NCBI GenBank assembly: GCA_910579485.1
Contig: CAJTVO010000047.1
Span: 1-22,727 of the forward strand
Direction of reading: 5' to 3'
Length of the DNA: 22,727 bases
Source: an uncultured Oscillospiraceae bacterium
Lineage (GTDB): Bacteria; Bacillota; Clostridia; Oscillospirales; Oscillospiraceae
Part shown: positions 7,152 to 13,115 of the stretch, one piece after another
How positions within the stretch are numbered: position 1 is the first letter of the stretch
Layout: every line of letters starts with the position of its first letter
Notes under the pieces: model-generated
The model's input: only the letters and a program-made list of their open reading frames with translations
The model's database searches: none
Told to the model about the DNA's origin: nothing
Position numbers and translations under genes: made by a program

Positions 7152-7180
7152 AGCATACCACGCACAGCCGGAGCTGTCAA
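7152..7180 (-). promoter_or_regulatory. Promoter of the HAAS-padR operon
   Basis: On the minus strand, -35 TTGACA (7175-7180), 17-base spacer, -10 TATGCT (7152-7157). The start of transcription falls just before the palindrome at 7123-7143. Confidence 0.8.
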
Positions 7181-7192
7181 GAGGGAAATGGA

Positions 7193-7218
7193 AAAGAGAG
7201 GCGAAAACGCCTCTCTTT
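7193..7218 (-). terminator. Terminator after the nitroreductase-Nudix gene
   Basis: An 11-bp perfect stem (AAAGAGAGGCG / CGCCTCTCTTT) with a 4-base loop begins two bases after the stop codon; on the minus strand the 3' arm ends in TTTTCC. The T-run is short, so it is of moderate strength. Confidence 0.75.
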
Positions 7219-7220
7219 CC

Positions 7221-8330
7221 TCAATTTTCGTTCAGATACGCCTCCGCCGCCAGCAGGACCTCCTCATCGCTGGCGTAAGTGACCCGCCGGGCCGCCTCGG
7301 AGAAGGAGAACCAGCCCAGCTGTGAGATCTCCGAATCCTGAGGATGCTCCCGTCCGCCGGTGGGGACGGCGGTGAAGAAGATCACGTCCTTGACGGTCCC
7401 CGGCTTGGGGGAGTAGGTGACTTGCTGCCGGAAATCCGTGCAAATATCCGCGGTCAGTCCGGTCTCCTCCAGAATTTCCCGGGCGGCGGTCTCCGCTTCC
7501 GTCTCGTCTCCCTCCACGTGGCCCTTGGGGAAGCTCCAGTGCCCGCCGTTATGCCTGACCAGAAGATATTGCCGATCTCCGGCCTCCCGCCGCCAGACCA
7601 CTGCGCCGCAGGATTTTTCTTCCAGAGCCTTCCGGAAGACGCCGCCGTCTCCCCAGGTCCACTCCCCGCCGTGGGCGCCCAGATCGAAGTGCCGCTTGGC
7701 GATGCCCAGGTCCACCAGGGCGAAGGACCCCGTGCCGCTGAGCCGCACCCGGACGGCGCCGTCCGGACGGCAGGCGAACCGGTAGCCCTGCCGGTTCATG
7801 GCGGAGGGGGCCCGCCGGACGGCCTCCATCCCGGCCTGGAACCAGTCCGGGGCGTTCTCCGATTCCGGGGCCAGCTCATTCAGAGCCTTCAGGGGACGGC
7901 TCGCCGCCGGGCTCTCCGGATGGGCGGGGGAGCCCACGGCGATGACGCACACCAGTTCTTCCCCTGGGGCGAGATGGGCGGTGCAGCGCTTTTTGTCATA
8001 GGTGCCGCCCACCCAGCAGGTCCCCAATCCCATGATCTGGGCGGTGAGGACCAGTTCCTCGCCGTAAAAGCCGCATTTTTCCTCCAGATCGCCGTCTCCG
8101 GCGGGGCCTGTGAGGAGGAAATAATTGCGGGCCCCCTTGATGCGCCCCCAGCCCTTCAGGAGGGAAGAGAAGGGCTCCGGCTCGTCGCATACCAGCTGTA
8201 ACCGGAGCCCGGAGCGCTGGCTGCAGATCTCCGCCGCCTTTTCCAGCTGCCGCCGCTGAATGGGGGAGAGGGGAGCGGGGGAAAAGTCCCGGCAGGACGA
8301 CCGGGTGAAAACGGCATCGGACAGTGTCAT
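7221..8330 (-). CDS. Nitroreductase-Nudix hydrolase fusion protein
   Basis: A 369-residue two-domain protein. Residues 1 to about 228 resemble the flavin nitroreductase family of the TM1586 type, which is a compact fused duplicate: SDAVFTRSSCRDFSPAPLSP at the start, AQIMGLGTCWVGGT in the middle, APSAMNRQGYRF and LGIAKRHFDLGAH at its end. Residues about 236-369 form a Nudix domain with an intact Nudix box at 270-292 (G-X5-E-X7-REILEETGL), preceded by HWSFPKGH, as in diadenosine-tetraphosphatase-like members. Both halves look intact and no frameshift is needed. The ATG at 8330 has GGGAGG five bases upstream; an in-frame start ten codons earlier lacks a ribosome site. A single gene with its own promoter and terminator. 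The joint function is unknown; redox chemistry plus cleavage of a nucleotide or its damaged form is inference. Confidence 0.92.
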   Translation of the reverse strand: MTLSDAVFTRSSCRDFSPAPLSPIQRRQLEKAAEICSQRSGLRLQLVCDEPEPFSSLLKGWGRIKGARNYFLLTGPAGDGDLEEKCGFYGEELVLTAQIMGLGTCWVGGTYDKKRCTAHLAPGEELVCVIAVGSPAHPESPAASRPLKALNELAPESENAPDWFQAGMEAVRRAPSAMNRQGYRFACRPDGAVRVRLSGTGSFALVDLGIAKRHFDLGAHGGEWTWGDGGVFRKALEEKSCGAVVWRREAGDRQYLLVRHNGGHWSFPKGHVEGDETEAETAAREILEETGLTADICTDFRQQVTYSPKPGTVKDVIFFTAVPTGGREHPQDSEISQLGWFSFSEAARRVTYASDEEVLLAAEAYLNEN

Positions 8331-8384
8331 ATGTCCTCCCTTCCGCGGTATGCACCGCAAGAGAAAAATTTTAGTTCATCCTCT

Positions 8385-8413
8385 ATTTTTGTGCGAACAA
8401 ACAGGGATGTCAA
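8385..8413 (-). promoter_or_regulatory. Promoter of the nitroreductase-Nudix gene
   Basis: Minus strand -35 TTGACA (8408-8413), 17-base spacer, -10 AAAAAT (8385-8390, four of six matches). The leader contains a small GCGGT/ACCGC hairpin at 8345-8358. Confidence 0.6.
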
Positions 8414-8446
8414 GAGAAAAAGTGTGAAGTTTTTGTAAAATCATAC

Positions 8447-8475
8447 TTGCGTCATGAAGCGGGGTCTGGTAAAAT
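8447..8475 (+). promoter_or_regulatory. Promoter of the glycine riboswitch-symporter transcript
   Basis: -35 TTGCGT (8447-8452), 17-base spacer, -10 TAAAAT (8470-8475), placing transcription start near 8482, about 15-20 bases before the riboswitch. A TATACT at 8475-8480 is an alternative -10 but would need a 22-base spacer. Confidence 0.65.
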
Positions 8476-8497
8476 ATACTATATCAATTACATATCG

Positions 8498-8680
8498 GAG
8501 GATGTCCGCAGGAGAGCGGGGGCCCTTGAGAAGGGAAGCGCCCCCCACCGAAGGCGTAAATCGCGCAGGTGCCGTAAGGCGGGACTGCGGGCGGACGAGA
8601 TTCTGGAGAACTCCGCGAATGGGCGGATGCCGAAGGTGTAAGCGGCCGGGCCGTAATCTCTCAGGCAAAAGGACGGAATT
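8498..8680 (+). promoter_or_regulatory. Tandem glycine riboswitch
   Basis: Two consecutive glycine aptamers are readable. Aptamer 1 (about 8504-8592) has CAGGAGAG, CACCGAAGGCGTAAATC, GCGCAGGTGCCG and GGGACTGCGG, its P1 formed by CCGCA (8506-8510) with TGCGG (8586-8590). A short linker GGACGAGA joins it to aptamer 2 (about 8601-8679) with TTCTGGAGA, GCCGAAGGTGTAAGC, and the highly conserved CTCTCAGGCAAAAGGACGG; its P1 pairs ATTC (8600-8603) with GAAT (8676-8679). These are the invariant parts of the gcvT-type element. The upstream ATCGGAGGA may form the leader-linker kink-turn known for this class. It precedes a glycine/alanine symporter, where the class senses glycine and controls uptake. The expression platform is the terminator at 8741. 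Confidence 0.95.
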
Positions 8681-8740
8681 GGGATATACTGTCCCGGAAG
8701 GGAGACCCGGGGGGAAGTATTTTCATTTTCTGTTTGAGCA

Positions 8741-8769
8741 GAGGGAGGCGTACCGCGCCTCCCTCGTTT
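8741..8769 (+). terminator. Riboswitch-controlled intrinsic terminator
   Basis: 10-bp stem GAGGGAGGCG / CGCCTCCCTC (8741-8750 / 8756-8765), 5-base loop, then GTTTT. It lies between the riboswitch and the symporter start. AGGGAG at 8699-8704 is complementary to CTCCCT in the 3' arm (8759-8764) and could form a competing antiterminator; which state glycine favours cannot be told by reading. Confidence 0.8.
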
Positions 8770-8811
8770 TGCTTCGATATGCAGATTGGGAAAAGGAAAA
8801 GGAGAGAGCGT

Positions 8812-10233
8812 ATGGAACAAATTTATAAGGCGATCGAAAAAGGAAACGGCTGGCTGAACGACATCGTGTGGGGCATCCCCGCCCTGGTGCTGCTGATGGC
8901 CGCGGGCATCATCCTGACTGTGGGGCTGAAGGGCTTCCAGTTCCGGAAGTTCGGCTACGCCATGAAGCACACCGTGGGCAAGATGTTCAAAAAGCAGACC
9001 GCCAAGGCTGGTGAAGTCACTCCCCTCCAGGCCCTGACCACCGCTCTGGCGGCTACCGTGGGCACCGGAAACATCGCCGGTATCACCTTTGCCATTACTC
9101 TGGGCGGCCCGGGTTCGATCTTCTGGCTGTGGGTGTCCGCCCTGCTGGGCATGGCTACCAAGTACTCCGAGGTGCTGCTGTCCGTGAAGTTCCGGGAGCG
9201 CAACATCCTGGGCGACTGGGTGGGCGGCCCCATGTATTATATCAAGAACGGCCTGGGTAAGAACTGGAAGTGGCTGGGCGCGGTGTTCTGCGTCTTTGGC
9301 GGTCTGGCCTCCTTCGGTATCGGCAACGCGGTGCAGGTGGGCGAGATCACCTCTGCCGTCAATACCGCCATCCGCTCCTTCGTGCCCTCCGCCGTGGAGC
9401 ATGAGATGGTCATCAACATCGTCCTGGCGGTGATCCTCATGGCCATCATCGGTGTGGTGCTGGTGGGCGGTATCAAGCGCATCGGCGAGGTCACCGAGTT
9501 CATGGTGCCTATCATGTCCGTTATCTACATCGTGGCCTGCCTGCTGGTCATTGGGGCCAACATTACCAGGGTCCCCCATGTGTTCGGCATGATCTTCCAG
9601 GGCGCTTTCACGCCCGAGGGCGTCAGCGGCGGCGTAGCTGCCATTACCATCAAGACCTGCATTGAATGGGGCGTCAAGCGTGGCGTATTCTCCAACGAGG
9701 CCGGTCTGGGTTCCGCGCCTATCGCCCACGCCGCCACCTCCGAGACCAACCCGGTGAAGCAGGGTCTCTACGGCATCTTTGAGGTGTTCATGGACACCAT
9801 CGTCATCTGCACTCTGTCCGGCTTGACCCTGCTGCTGGCTCTGGACGCGGAGACCATCAACTACGGTATCAAAGGCACCACCGCCCTTAACGCTCAGGCA
9901 TTGGGTACCGTGCTGGGCGGCAAGACCGGCGCGCTGATCATCGCCATCGGCCTGAGCCTCTTCGCTTTGTCCACCGTCCTGAGCTGGGGCCTCTACGGCA
10001 CCCGCTGCTGGGAGTATCTGCTGGGTGAGAAGGCTGTGAAGCCCTATCAGATCATCTTTACCCTGGTGGTCATCATCAGCGCCACCATGGACCTGTCCCT
10101 GGCCTGGGCCATTGCCGACACACTCAACGGCCTCATGGCCATCCCCAACCTGATCGGACTGCTTCTTCTGTGCCCTGTGGTCTTCAAGATGACCCGGGAG
10201 TATTTCGACAGCGAGCGGCGGCTGAGAAAGTAA
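8812..10233 (+). CDS. Sodium:alanine/glycine symporter (AGCS family)
   Basis: A 473-residue integral membrane protein of typical AGCS length with about ten to eleven hydrophobic helices. The family signature is at residues 70-91, including VTPLQALTTALA and GTGNIAG. Other family landmarks are WVGGPMYYIKNGLG and KRGVFSNEAGLGSAPIAHAA. AGCS proteins couple sodium (or proton) entry to uptake of alanine or glycine. Because transcription is under a tandem glycine riboswitch, glycine is the most likely physiological substrate. The ATG at 8812 was chosen for the AAAAGGAGAG site just upstream; the frame stays open to the left through the terminator, which cannot be coding. The gene is single and is followed by a strong hairpin shared with the convergent HxlR gene. 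Codon use is strongly biased, suggesting high expression. Confidence 0.96.
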   Translation: MEQIYKAIEKGNGWLNDIVWGIPALVLLMAAGIILTVGLKGFQFRKFGYAMKHTVGKMFKKQTAKAGEVTPLQALTTALAATVGTGNIAGITFAITLGGPGSIFWLWVSALLGMATKYSEVLLSVKFRERNILGDWVGGPMYYIKNGLGKNWKWLGAVFCVFGGLASFGIGNAVQVGEITSAVNTAIRSFVPSAVEHEMVINIVLAVILMAIIGVVLVGGIKRIGEVTEFMVPIMSVIYIVACLLVIGANITRVPHVFGMIFQGAFTPEGVSGGVAAITIKTCIEWGVKRGVFSNEAGLGSAPIAHAATSETNPVKQGLYGIFEVFMDTIVICTLSGLTLLLALDAETINYGIKGTTALNAQALGTVLGGKTGALIIAIGLSLFALSTVLSWGLYGTRCWEYLLGEKAVKPYQIIFTLVVIISATMDLSLAWAIADTLNGLMAIPNLIGLLLLCPVVFKMTREYFDSERRLRK

Positions 10234-10247
10234 GGACTTGCATATAG

Positions 10248-10281
10248 AAGCATCCCGCCCGGAAAACCAGGCGGGATGCTT
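10248..10281. terminator. Bidirectional terminator between symporter and hxlR genes
   Basis: 12-bp perfect stem AAGCATCCCGCC / GGCGGGATGCTT (10248-10259 / 10270-10281) with a 10-base loop, between two convergent stops. The plus side ends TTCATACTTT; the minus side ends in TTCTATATG. T-runs are short on both sides. Confidence 0.8.
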
Positions 10282-10625
10282 CATACTTTGCCGGAGGGAC
10301 GCGGGATGCCCTGTCCGTCCAGATGATCCCGGCCCCACCGGCACATGGCGTCCAGCACCGGCACCAGGCTCTCCCCGAAGGGGGTCAGGGAGTACACCGT
10401 CTTCGGAGGCCGCGCCGGGATGACCTCCCGGCGGACCATCCCCGCCTCCTCCAGCGCCCGGAGCTGCTGGGTCAGCATCTTGGGCGTTGCCCGGGGGAGC
10501 AGCCGCTGGAGGGCCATGTACCTCCGGGGGCCGTCTTTGAGATGCCACAGAAGCAGGGTCTTGTACTTCCCGCCGATGAGGGACAGGGTGGCCTCCATCG
10601 GGCATGTAAACTCTGGATGCTGCAT
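10281..10625 (-). CDS. HxlR family transcriptional regulator
   Basis: A 114-residue winged-helix protein of usual HxlR length. It opens with the family pattern CPMEATLSLIGGKYKTLLLW (the Cys at residue 8 is the residue that senses thiol or quinone stress in several members), followed by FxxLQRLLPRATPKMLTQQL-type recognition helix (residues about 39-60), the LRALEEAGMVRRE helix and the wing with PPKTVYSLTPFGESL. It is divergent to a nitroreductase gene, a frequent arrangement in which an HxlR regulator controls a flavoprotein that detoxifies quinones or nitro compounds. The ribosome site is a GGGGGAAG stretch before the ATG at 10625. Redox sensing through Cys8 is inference. Confidence 0.95.
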   Translation of the reverse strand: MQHPEFTCPMEATLSLIGGKYKTLLLWHLKDGPRRYMALQRLLPRATPKMLTQQLRALEEAGMVRREVIPARPPKTVYSLTPFGESLVPVLDAMCRWGRDHLDGQGIPRPSGKV

Positions 10626-10657
10626 AAAACTTCCCCCTTTATCTGCCGGTTTCCTCT

Positions 10658-10686
10658 ATTATAACAGGATTCCGCCTCACTGGGAA
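10658..10686 (-). promoter_or_regulatory. Promoter of the hxlR gene
   Basis: Minus strand: perfect -10 TATAAT (10658-10663) with an extended TG, 17-base spacer and -35 TTCCCA (10681-10686, four of six). Confidence 0.65.
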
Positions 10687-10723
10687 GCACTATCTTTTGA
10701 GAAAGCACCTATCCCGAAAGTGC
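10687..10723. promoter_or_regulatory. Candidate HxlR operator
   Basis: Two related stretches, GCACTATCTTTTGAGAAAG (from 10687) and GCACCTATCCCGAAAGTGC (10705-10723), stand in tandem. The second is bounded by the inverted repeat GCAC/GTGC. They lie between the -35 boxes of the two divergent promoters, where an HxlR dimer could control both. Assignment is inference from position. Confidence 0.45.
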
Positions 10724-10727
10724 CCTC

Positions 10728-10755
10728 TTGCAGATATTTCCGGATATGGTACAAT
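10728..10755 (+). promoter_or_regulatory. Promoter of the nitroreductase gene
   Basis: -35 TTGCAG (10728-10733), 16-base spacer, -10 TACAAT (10750-10755) preceded by an extended TGn. About 43 bases before the start codon. Confidence 0.7.
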
Positions 10756-10797
10756 GAAATCACCCGGGAAACCAATTCATATAAAGGAGATATACCT

Positions 10798-11316
10798 ATG
10801 GATTTCATGGAACTGGCAAAAAGGCGCTGTTCTGTCCGCGCCTACGAGGACCGGAAGGTGGAGCCTGAGAAGCTGGAGCGTATCCTGGAGGCCGCGCGGA
10901 TCGCGCCCACGGCGAAGAACCTCCAGCCGGTGAAGCTCCTGGCGGTACAGAGCGGGGAGGGGCTGGAGAAGGTGGGGAAGGCCGCCAACATCTACGGCGC
11001 GCCTCTGGCCATCATCGTCTGCGCCGACCACCAGCGGGCCTGGACCCGGCCCTTTGACGGGAAGCGCTCCACGGACATCGACGCATCCATCCTTACCGAC
11101 CACATGATGCTGGAGGCCACGGAGCTGGGGCTGGGCAGCGTGTGGATCTGCTTCTTCAAGCCCGACGTGCTTCGGGAGGAGTTCTCCCTGCCGGAGCATC
11201 TGGAGCCGGTGAACATCCTGGCGGTGGGCTACGCCTCCGGCGCGCCCGCCAGCCCGGACCGCCACGATAAGGCGCGGGTCCCCATGGACGAGCTGGTATC
11301 CTACGAAGAGCTGTAA
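10798..11316 (+). CDS. Nitroreductase family protein (FMN-dependent)
   Basis: A 172-residue flavoprotein, a short form common in anaerobes. The N-terminus FMELAKRRCSVRAYEDRKVE contains the RRSxRxY-type FMN phosphate-binding pattern, followed by AARIAPTAKNLQPVKLLAV, which matches the 'ApSa.n.QPw' FMN/substrate loop, and later HMMLEATELGLGSVWICFF and NILAVGYASGAP, the conserved helix and C-terminal strand of the family. Members use NAD(P)H to reduce nitro groups, quinones or enones; the substrate here is unknown. The ATG at 10798 follows AAGGAG at an 8-base distance. It is divergent from hxlR and probably controlled by it. The open frame extends left across the hxlR gene, but that part is antisense and not coding. 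Confidence 0.95.
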   Translation: MDFMELAKRRCSVRAYEDRKVEPEKLERILEAARIAPTAKNLQPVKLLAVQSGEGLEKVGKAANIYGAPLAIIVCADHQRAWTRPFDGKRSTDIDASILTDHMMLEATELGLGSVWICFFKPDVLREEFSLPEHLEPVNILAVGYASGAPASPDRHDKARVPMDELVSYEEL

Positions 11317-11325
11317 GCATGAGAA

Positions 11326-11355
11326 GCCCCCGTCCGGCATAGACCGGGCGGGGGC
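11326..11355 (+). terminator. Terminator hairpin after the nitroreductase gene
   Basis: Stem GCCCCCGTCCGG / CCGGGCGGGGGC (12 bp with one T-G pair), 6-base loop, ten bases after the stop. There is no T-run, so efficiency is uncertain. It also faces the convergent small gene at 11364. Confidence 0.65.
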
Positions 11356-11363
11356 CTCCCGTA

Positions 11364-11588
11364 TTAAGAAAGATGGAGGAAAGAAAAGAGCATATCCAGC
11401 GATTTGAACCGGTAGACGACGCCGTCGGACTCCCACTGGACGCCTCCTGCGTCCTCGGTGATCTCGCCGGTGGTCAGGGGCTGGGTGAGGGGGGAGAAGA
11501 GAACGCCCCACCACATGGGCGCGCTGTAGAGCGTCATGGCCAGCAGGCCAGCCAAAACAGATATGAGCAGTTTATATCGTAATTTCAT
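11364..11588 (-). CDS. Small hypothetical membrane-anchored protein
   Basis: A 74-residue protein with a basic start (MKLRYK) and one hydrophobic helix at about residues 7-33 (LLISVLAGLLAMTLYSAPMW), then a polar part of about 35 residues that would lie outside if the helix acts as an N-in anchor or uncleaved signal. No lipobox cysteine is present. I do not recognise a family. The start codon directly follows the arm of a long hairpin (11589-11643), and the only ribosome-site-like bases (AGGGA, ACGGA) lie inside that stem. An extended -10 like TGgTATATT on the minus strand near 11645-11655 could give a promoter. It lies downstream of ispE on the same strand. Reality as a gene is likely but not certain. 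Confidence 0.6.
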   Translation of the reverse strand: MKLRYKLLISVLAGLLAMTLYSAPMWWGVLFSPLTQPLTTGEITEDAGGVQWESDGVVYRFKSLDMLFSFLHLS

Positions 11589-11643
11589 TGTAAAATTCCG
11601 TCCCTAATGGAGTTGTTGGTTCCATTATGGACGGAATTTTACA
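11589..11643 (-). repeat. Long hairpin in front of the small membrane protein gene
   Basis: Two 23-base arms (11589-11611 and 11621-11643), reverse complements with one mismatch, beginning TGTAAAATTCCGTCC on the left and ending in its complement on the right, with a 9-base loop. The stem directly abuts the ATG of the 74-aa gene. It may end transcription from ispE, hide the ribosome site of the small gene, or be a mobile palindromic repeat. Confidence 0.85.
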
Positions 11644-11675
11644 GCAATATACCATTTTCAGGAAAAAATTTTTCG

Positions 11676-12542
11676 CTACGGCCGGGGCTGCGCCGTCCGG
11701 CACAGAAAGGCGGATACGTCCAGGGACAGCAGGGCCTCCACCGCCCGGGCGGCGGGGGCCTCCTCCCGGAAGATGCCAAACACCGACGGCCCGCTGCCGG
11801 TCATGGAGGCCGCCATGGCGCCCAGCTCCAGCAAGGCGCTCTTCATCTCGAACACCTGGCTGTACCGCCGGGGCAGCACGTCCTCGAAGACGTTGTATAG
11901 CCGCCGGGCAACGCCCTCCAGGTCTCCTTGTTCCAGCGCCGCCGTCATGCCCGGGATGTCCGGGTGGCAGCGGAGCTTTTTGACCCGCACCTGGGCGAAG
12001 AGCTCCGGCGTGGAGACGGAGCAGGCGGGCTTGCACACCACCAGCCAGCAGGGAGGAAGGGGCGGGAGCGCCGACAGCCGTTCCCCACGGCCCTCCGCCA
12101 GGACGGCGCCGCCCCGGACGCAGTAGGGCACGTCGCTGCCCACCAGCGCGCCGATCTCCTCCAGCCGTTCTTCCGTCATTTCCGGGGCGTAGAGGCGGCG
12201 CAGGAGCCGCAGGACGGCGGCCCCGTCGCTGCTGCCTCCGGCCATACCGGCGCACACGGGGATCTGCTTCAAAATGTCGATGTCGAACCCCGGGCAGGGC
12301 AGTCCGGCGGCCTCGAAGAAGCGGACCGCCGCCTTGGCGGCGATATTTCCCTCGCCCTTGGGGAGGTAGGGGAGGTCGGTGTTTACCGATATTCCCGGCT
12401 CCGATCTGGGGGAGAGGGTCACCTGATCCGCAAGGTCGATGGACTGCATGACCATCCGCATCTCGTGGTAGCCGTCGGGGCGGCGGCCCAGGATGTCCAG
12501 GGCGAGATTCAGTTTTGCGTAAGCGGGTTCGGTATGATTCAT
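11676..12542 (-). CDS. ispE: 4-diphosphocytidyl-2-C-methyl-D-erythritol kinase
   Basis: IspE phosphorylates CDP-methylerythritol with ATP in the MEP route to isoprenoids, in the cytosol. The 288-residue protein is full length. The visible GHMP-kinase features are AYAKLNLALDILGRRPDGYH (Lys10 catalytic), the ATP-binding glycine loop PVCAGMAGGSSDGAAVL (95-111), Asp137 in GSDVP (catalytic), and near the C-terminus MTGSGPSVFGIF, motif 3. The ATG at 12542 overlaps the stop of the XRE regulator gene (ATGA), so its translation is coupled to that gene. The operon is therefore XRE-ispE, read from the divergent promoter at about 12803-12832. No second ispE-like frame or disruption is seen. Confidence 0.97.
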   Translation of the reverse strand: MNHTEPAYAKLNLALDILGRRPDGYHEMRMVMQSIDLADQVTLSPRSEPGISVNTDLPYLPKGEGNIAAKAAVRFFEAAGLPCPGFDIDILKQIPVCAGMAGGSSDGAAVLRLLRRLYAPEMTEERLEEIGALVGSDVPYCVRGGAVLAEGRGERLSALPPLPPCWLVVCKPACSVSTPELFAQVRVKKLRCHPDIPGMTAALEQGDLEGVARRLYNVFEDVLPRRYSQVFEMKSALLELGAMAASMTGSGPSVFGIFREEAPAARAVEALLSLDVSAFLCRTAQPRP

Positions 12543-12769
12543 GGCCTGCTCCTCCGATCCTCCGACCGTCCCGCCAGATAGTCCAGCGACACGCCGAAGT
12601 GGTCCGCCAGGGCGATAAAATTTTCCAGACTAGGCAGGACGGCTCCATACTCAAATTTTTGGTAATGGCGTGATGGGATGCCCAGACCATCGGCAACCTG
12701 CTGCTGTGTTTCGCCACATTCGTTCCGCAAATCACGCAATCTGCCTTTAAAGAAATCTCTAAATTCCAT
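12539..12769 (-). CDS. XRE-type helix-turn-helix regulator
   Basis: A 76-residue protein that is almost only a Cro/CI helix-turn-helix domain (residues about 9-66): FKGRLRDLRNECGETQQQVA, DGLGIPSRHYQKFEYGAVLP, then SLENFIALADHFGVSLDYLAG. There is no ligand or dimerisation domain beyond this, so it may act as a dimer of the HTH fold as in phage repressors and antitoxin-like regulators. I chose the ATG at 12769 for the AAGGGG site six bases upstream; the frame is open further up, but that part runs across the promoter. It overlaps the ispE start by four bases. Two identical 14-base sites in the divergent promoter upstream are the probable operators, implying control of itself, ispE and the opposite small gene. 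Confidence 0.93.
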   Translation of the reverse strand: MEFRDFFKGRLRDLRNECGETQQQVADGLGIPSRHYQKFEYGAVLPSLENFIALADHFGVSLDYLAGRSEDRRSRP

Positions 12770-12778
12770 AGTTACCCC

Positions 12779-12832
12779 TTGACACACCAAAATATATGTG
12801 CTAGTATACAAATACGCCAAAATATATGTGAA
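12779..12832. promoter_or_regulatory. Overlapping divergent promoters with two XRE operator copies
   Basis: Plus strand: TTGACA (12779-12784), 17 bases, TAGTAT (12802-12807). Minus strand: TTCACA (12827-12832), 18 bases, TATACT (12803-12808). The two -10 boxes overlap. Two exact copies of CCAAAATATATGTG, at 12787-12800 and 12817-12830, start 30 bases apart, one in the spacer of each promoter and each just past the start of the other. Such symmetry suggests one regulator shutting both promoters. Confidence 0.75.
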
Positions 12833-12858
12833 CATTTAAACTGGAAGGGAGAATACTT

Positions 12859-13104
12859 ATGAGCGATTTTACTCGCTGGCTGTACGCCAACTACATCTGG
12901 CCCCACCTCGAGGCACAGGACGCTACCGGTTATGAGACGCCGCTGTCCCTGCTGGAGGGATGCCTGGACGACGCGCTGAAAAAAGAATACCATCGGACGC
13001 TGGAATTTTACGCCGGGCACGCCTTCCTGCTGGGGGTCCGCACCGGCGCGGAGCTGGGGGCAGAGATGCCCGGCCTCTCTGCCCGAAGAAGCCAGTCCAA
13101 CTAA
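12859..13104 (+). CDS. Small hypothetical protein divergent from XRE-ispE
   Basis: An 81-residue soluble acidic protein with no recognised family. It begins with an aromatic-rich segment (FTRWLYANYIWPHLEA), contains a helix LSLLEGCLDDALKKEYHRTLEF, then a segment with several small residues, AFLLGVRTGAELGAEM. The pattern of two or three helices resembles small regulatory or structural proteins found in gut Clostridia, but I cannot assign a role. The ATG at 12859 has GGGAGAAT about 8 bases upstream. It is expressed from a promoter that overlaps that of the XRE-ispE operon and ends in a perfect terminator, so it is an independent single-gene unit. A toxin-like or phage-like role is possible only by analogy with the layout. 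Confidence 0.7.
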   Translation: MSDFTRWLYANYIWPHLEAQDATGYETPLSLLEGCLDDALKKEYHRTLEFYAGHAFLLGVRTGAELGAEMPGLSARRSQSN

Positions 13105-13115
13105 CAGTATAGCGC

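Noticed and set aside
8488..10605. Very long open frame on the minus strand opposite the symporter and across hxlR
   Set aside because: It is antisense to clearly coding, family-assigned genes and the riboswitch, its translation is Gly/His/Gln/Asp-rich without family features, and such frames arise from GC-rich codon bias.
10784..10800. Ribosome site AAGGAGATATACCTATG almost equal to the phage T7 gene 10 / expression-vector leader
   Set aside because: It differs by one base, is placed before an ordinary chromosomal nitroreductase gene with a native promoter, and no other vector sequence is present; chance similarity.
12779..13104. XRE plus small gene as a toxin-antitoxin pair
   Set aside because: The genes are divergent and not in one operon, XRE is coupled to ispE, and the small protein has no toxin signature; kept only as an unknown switch.
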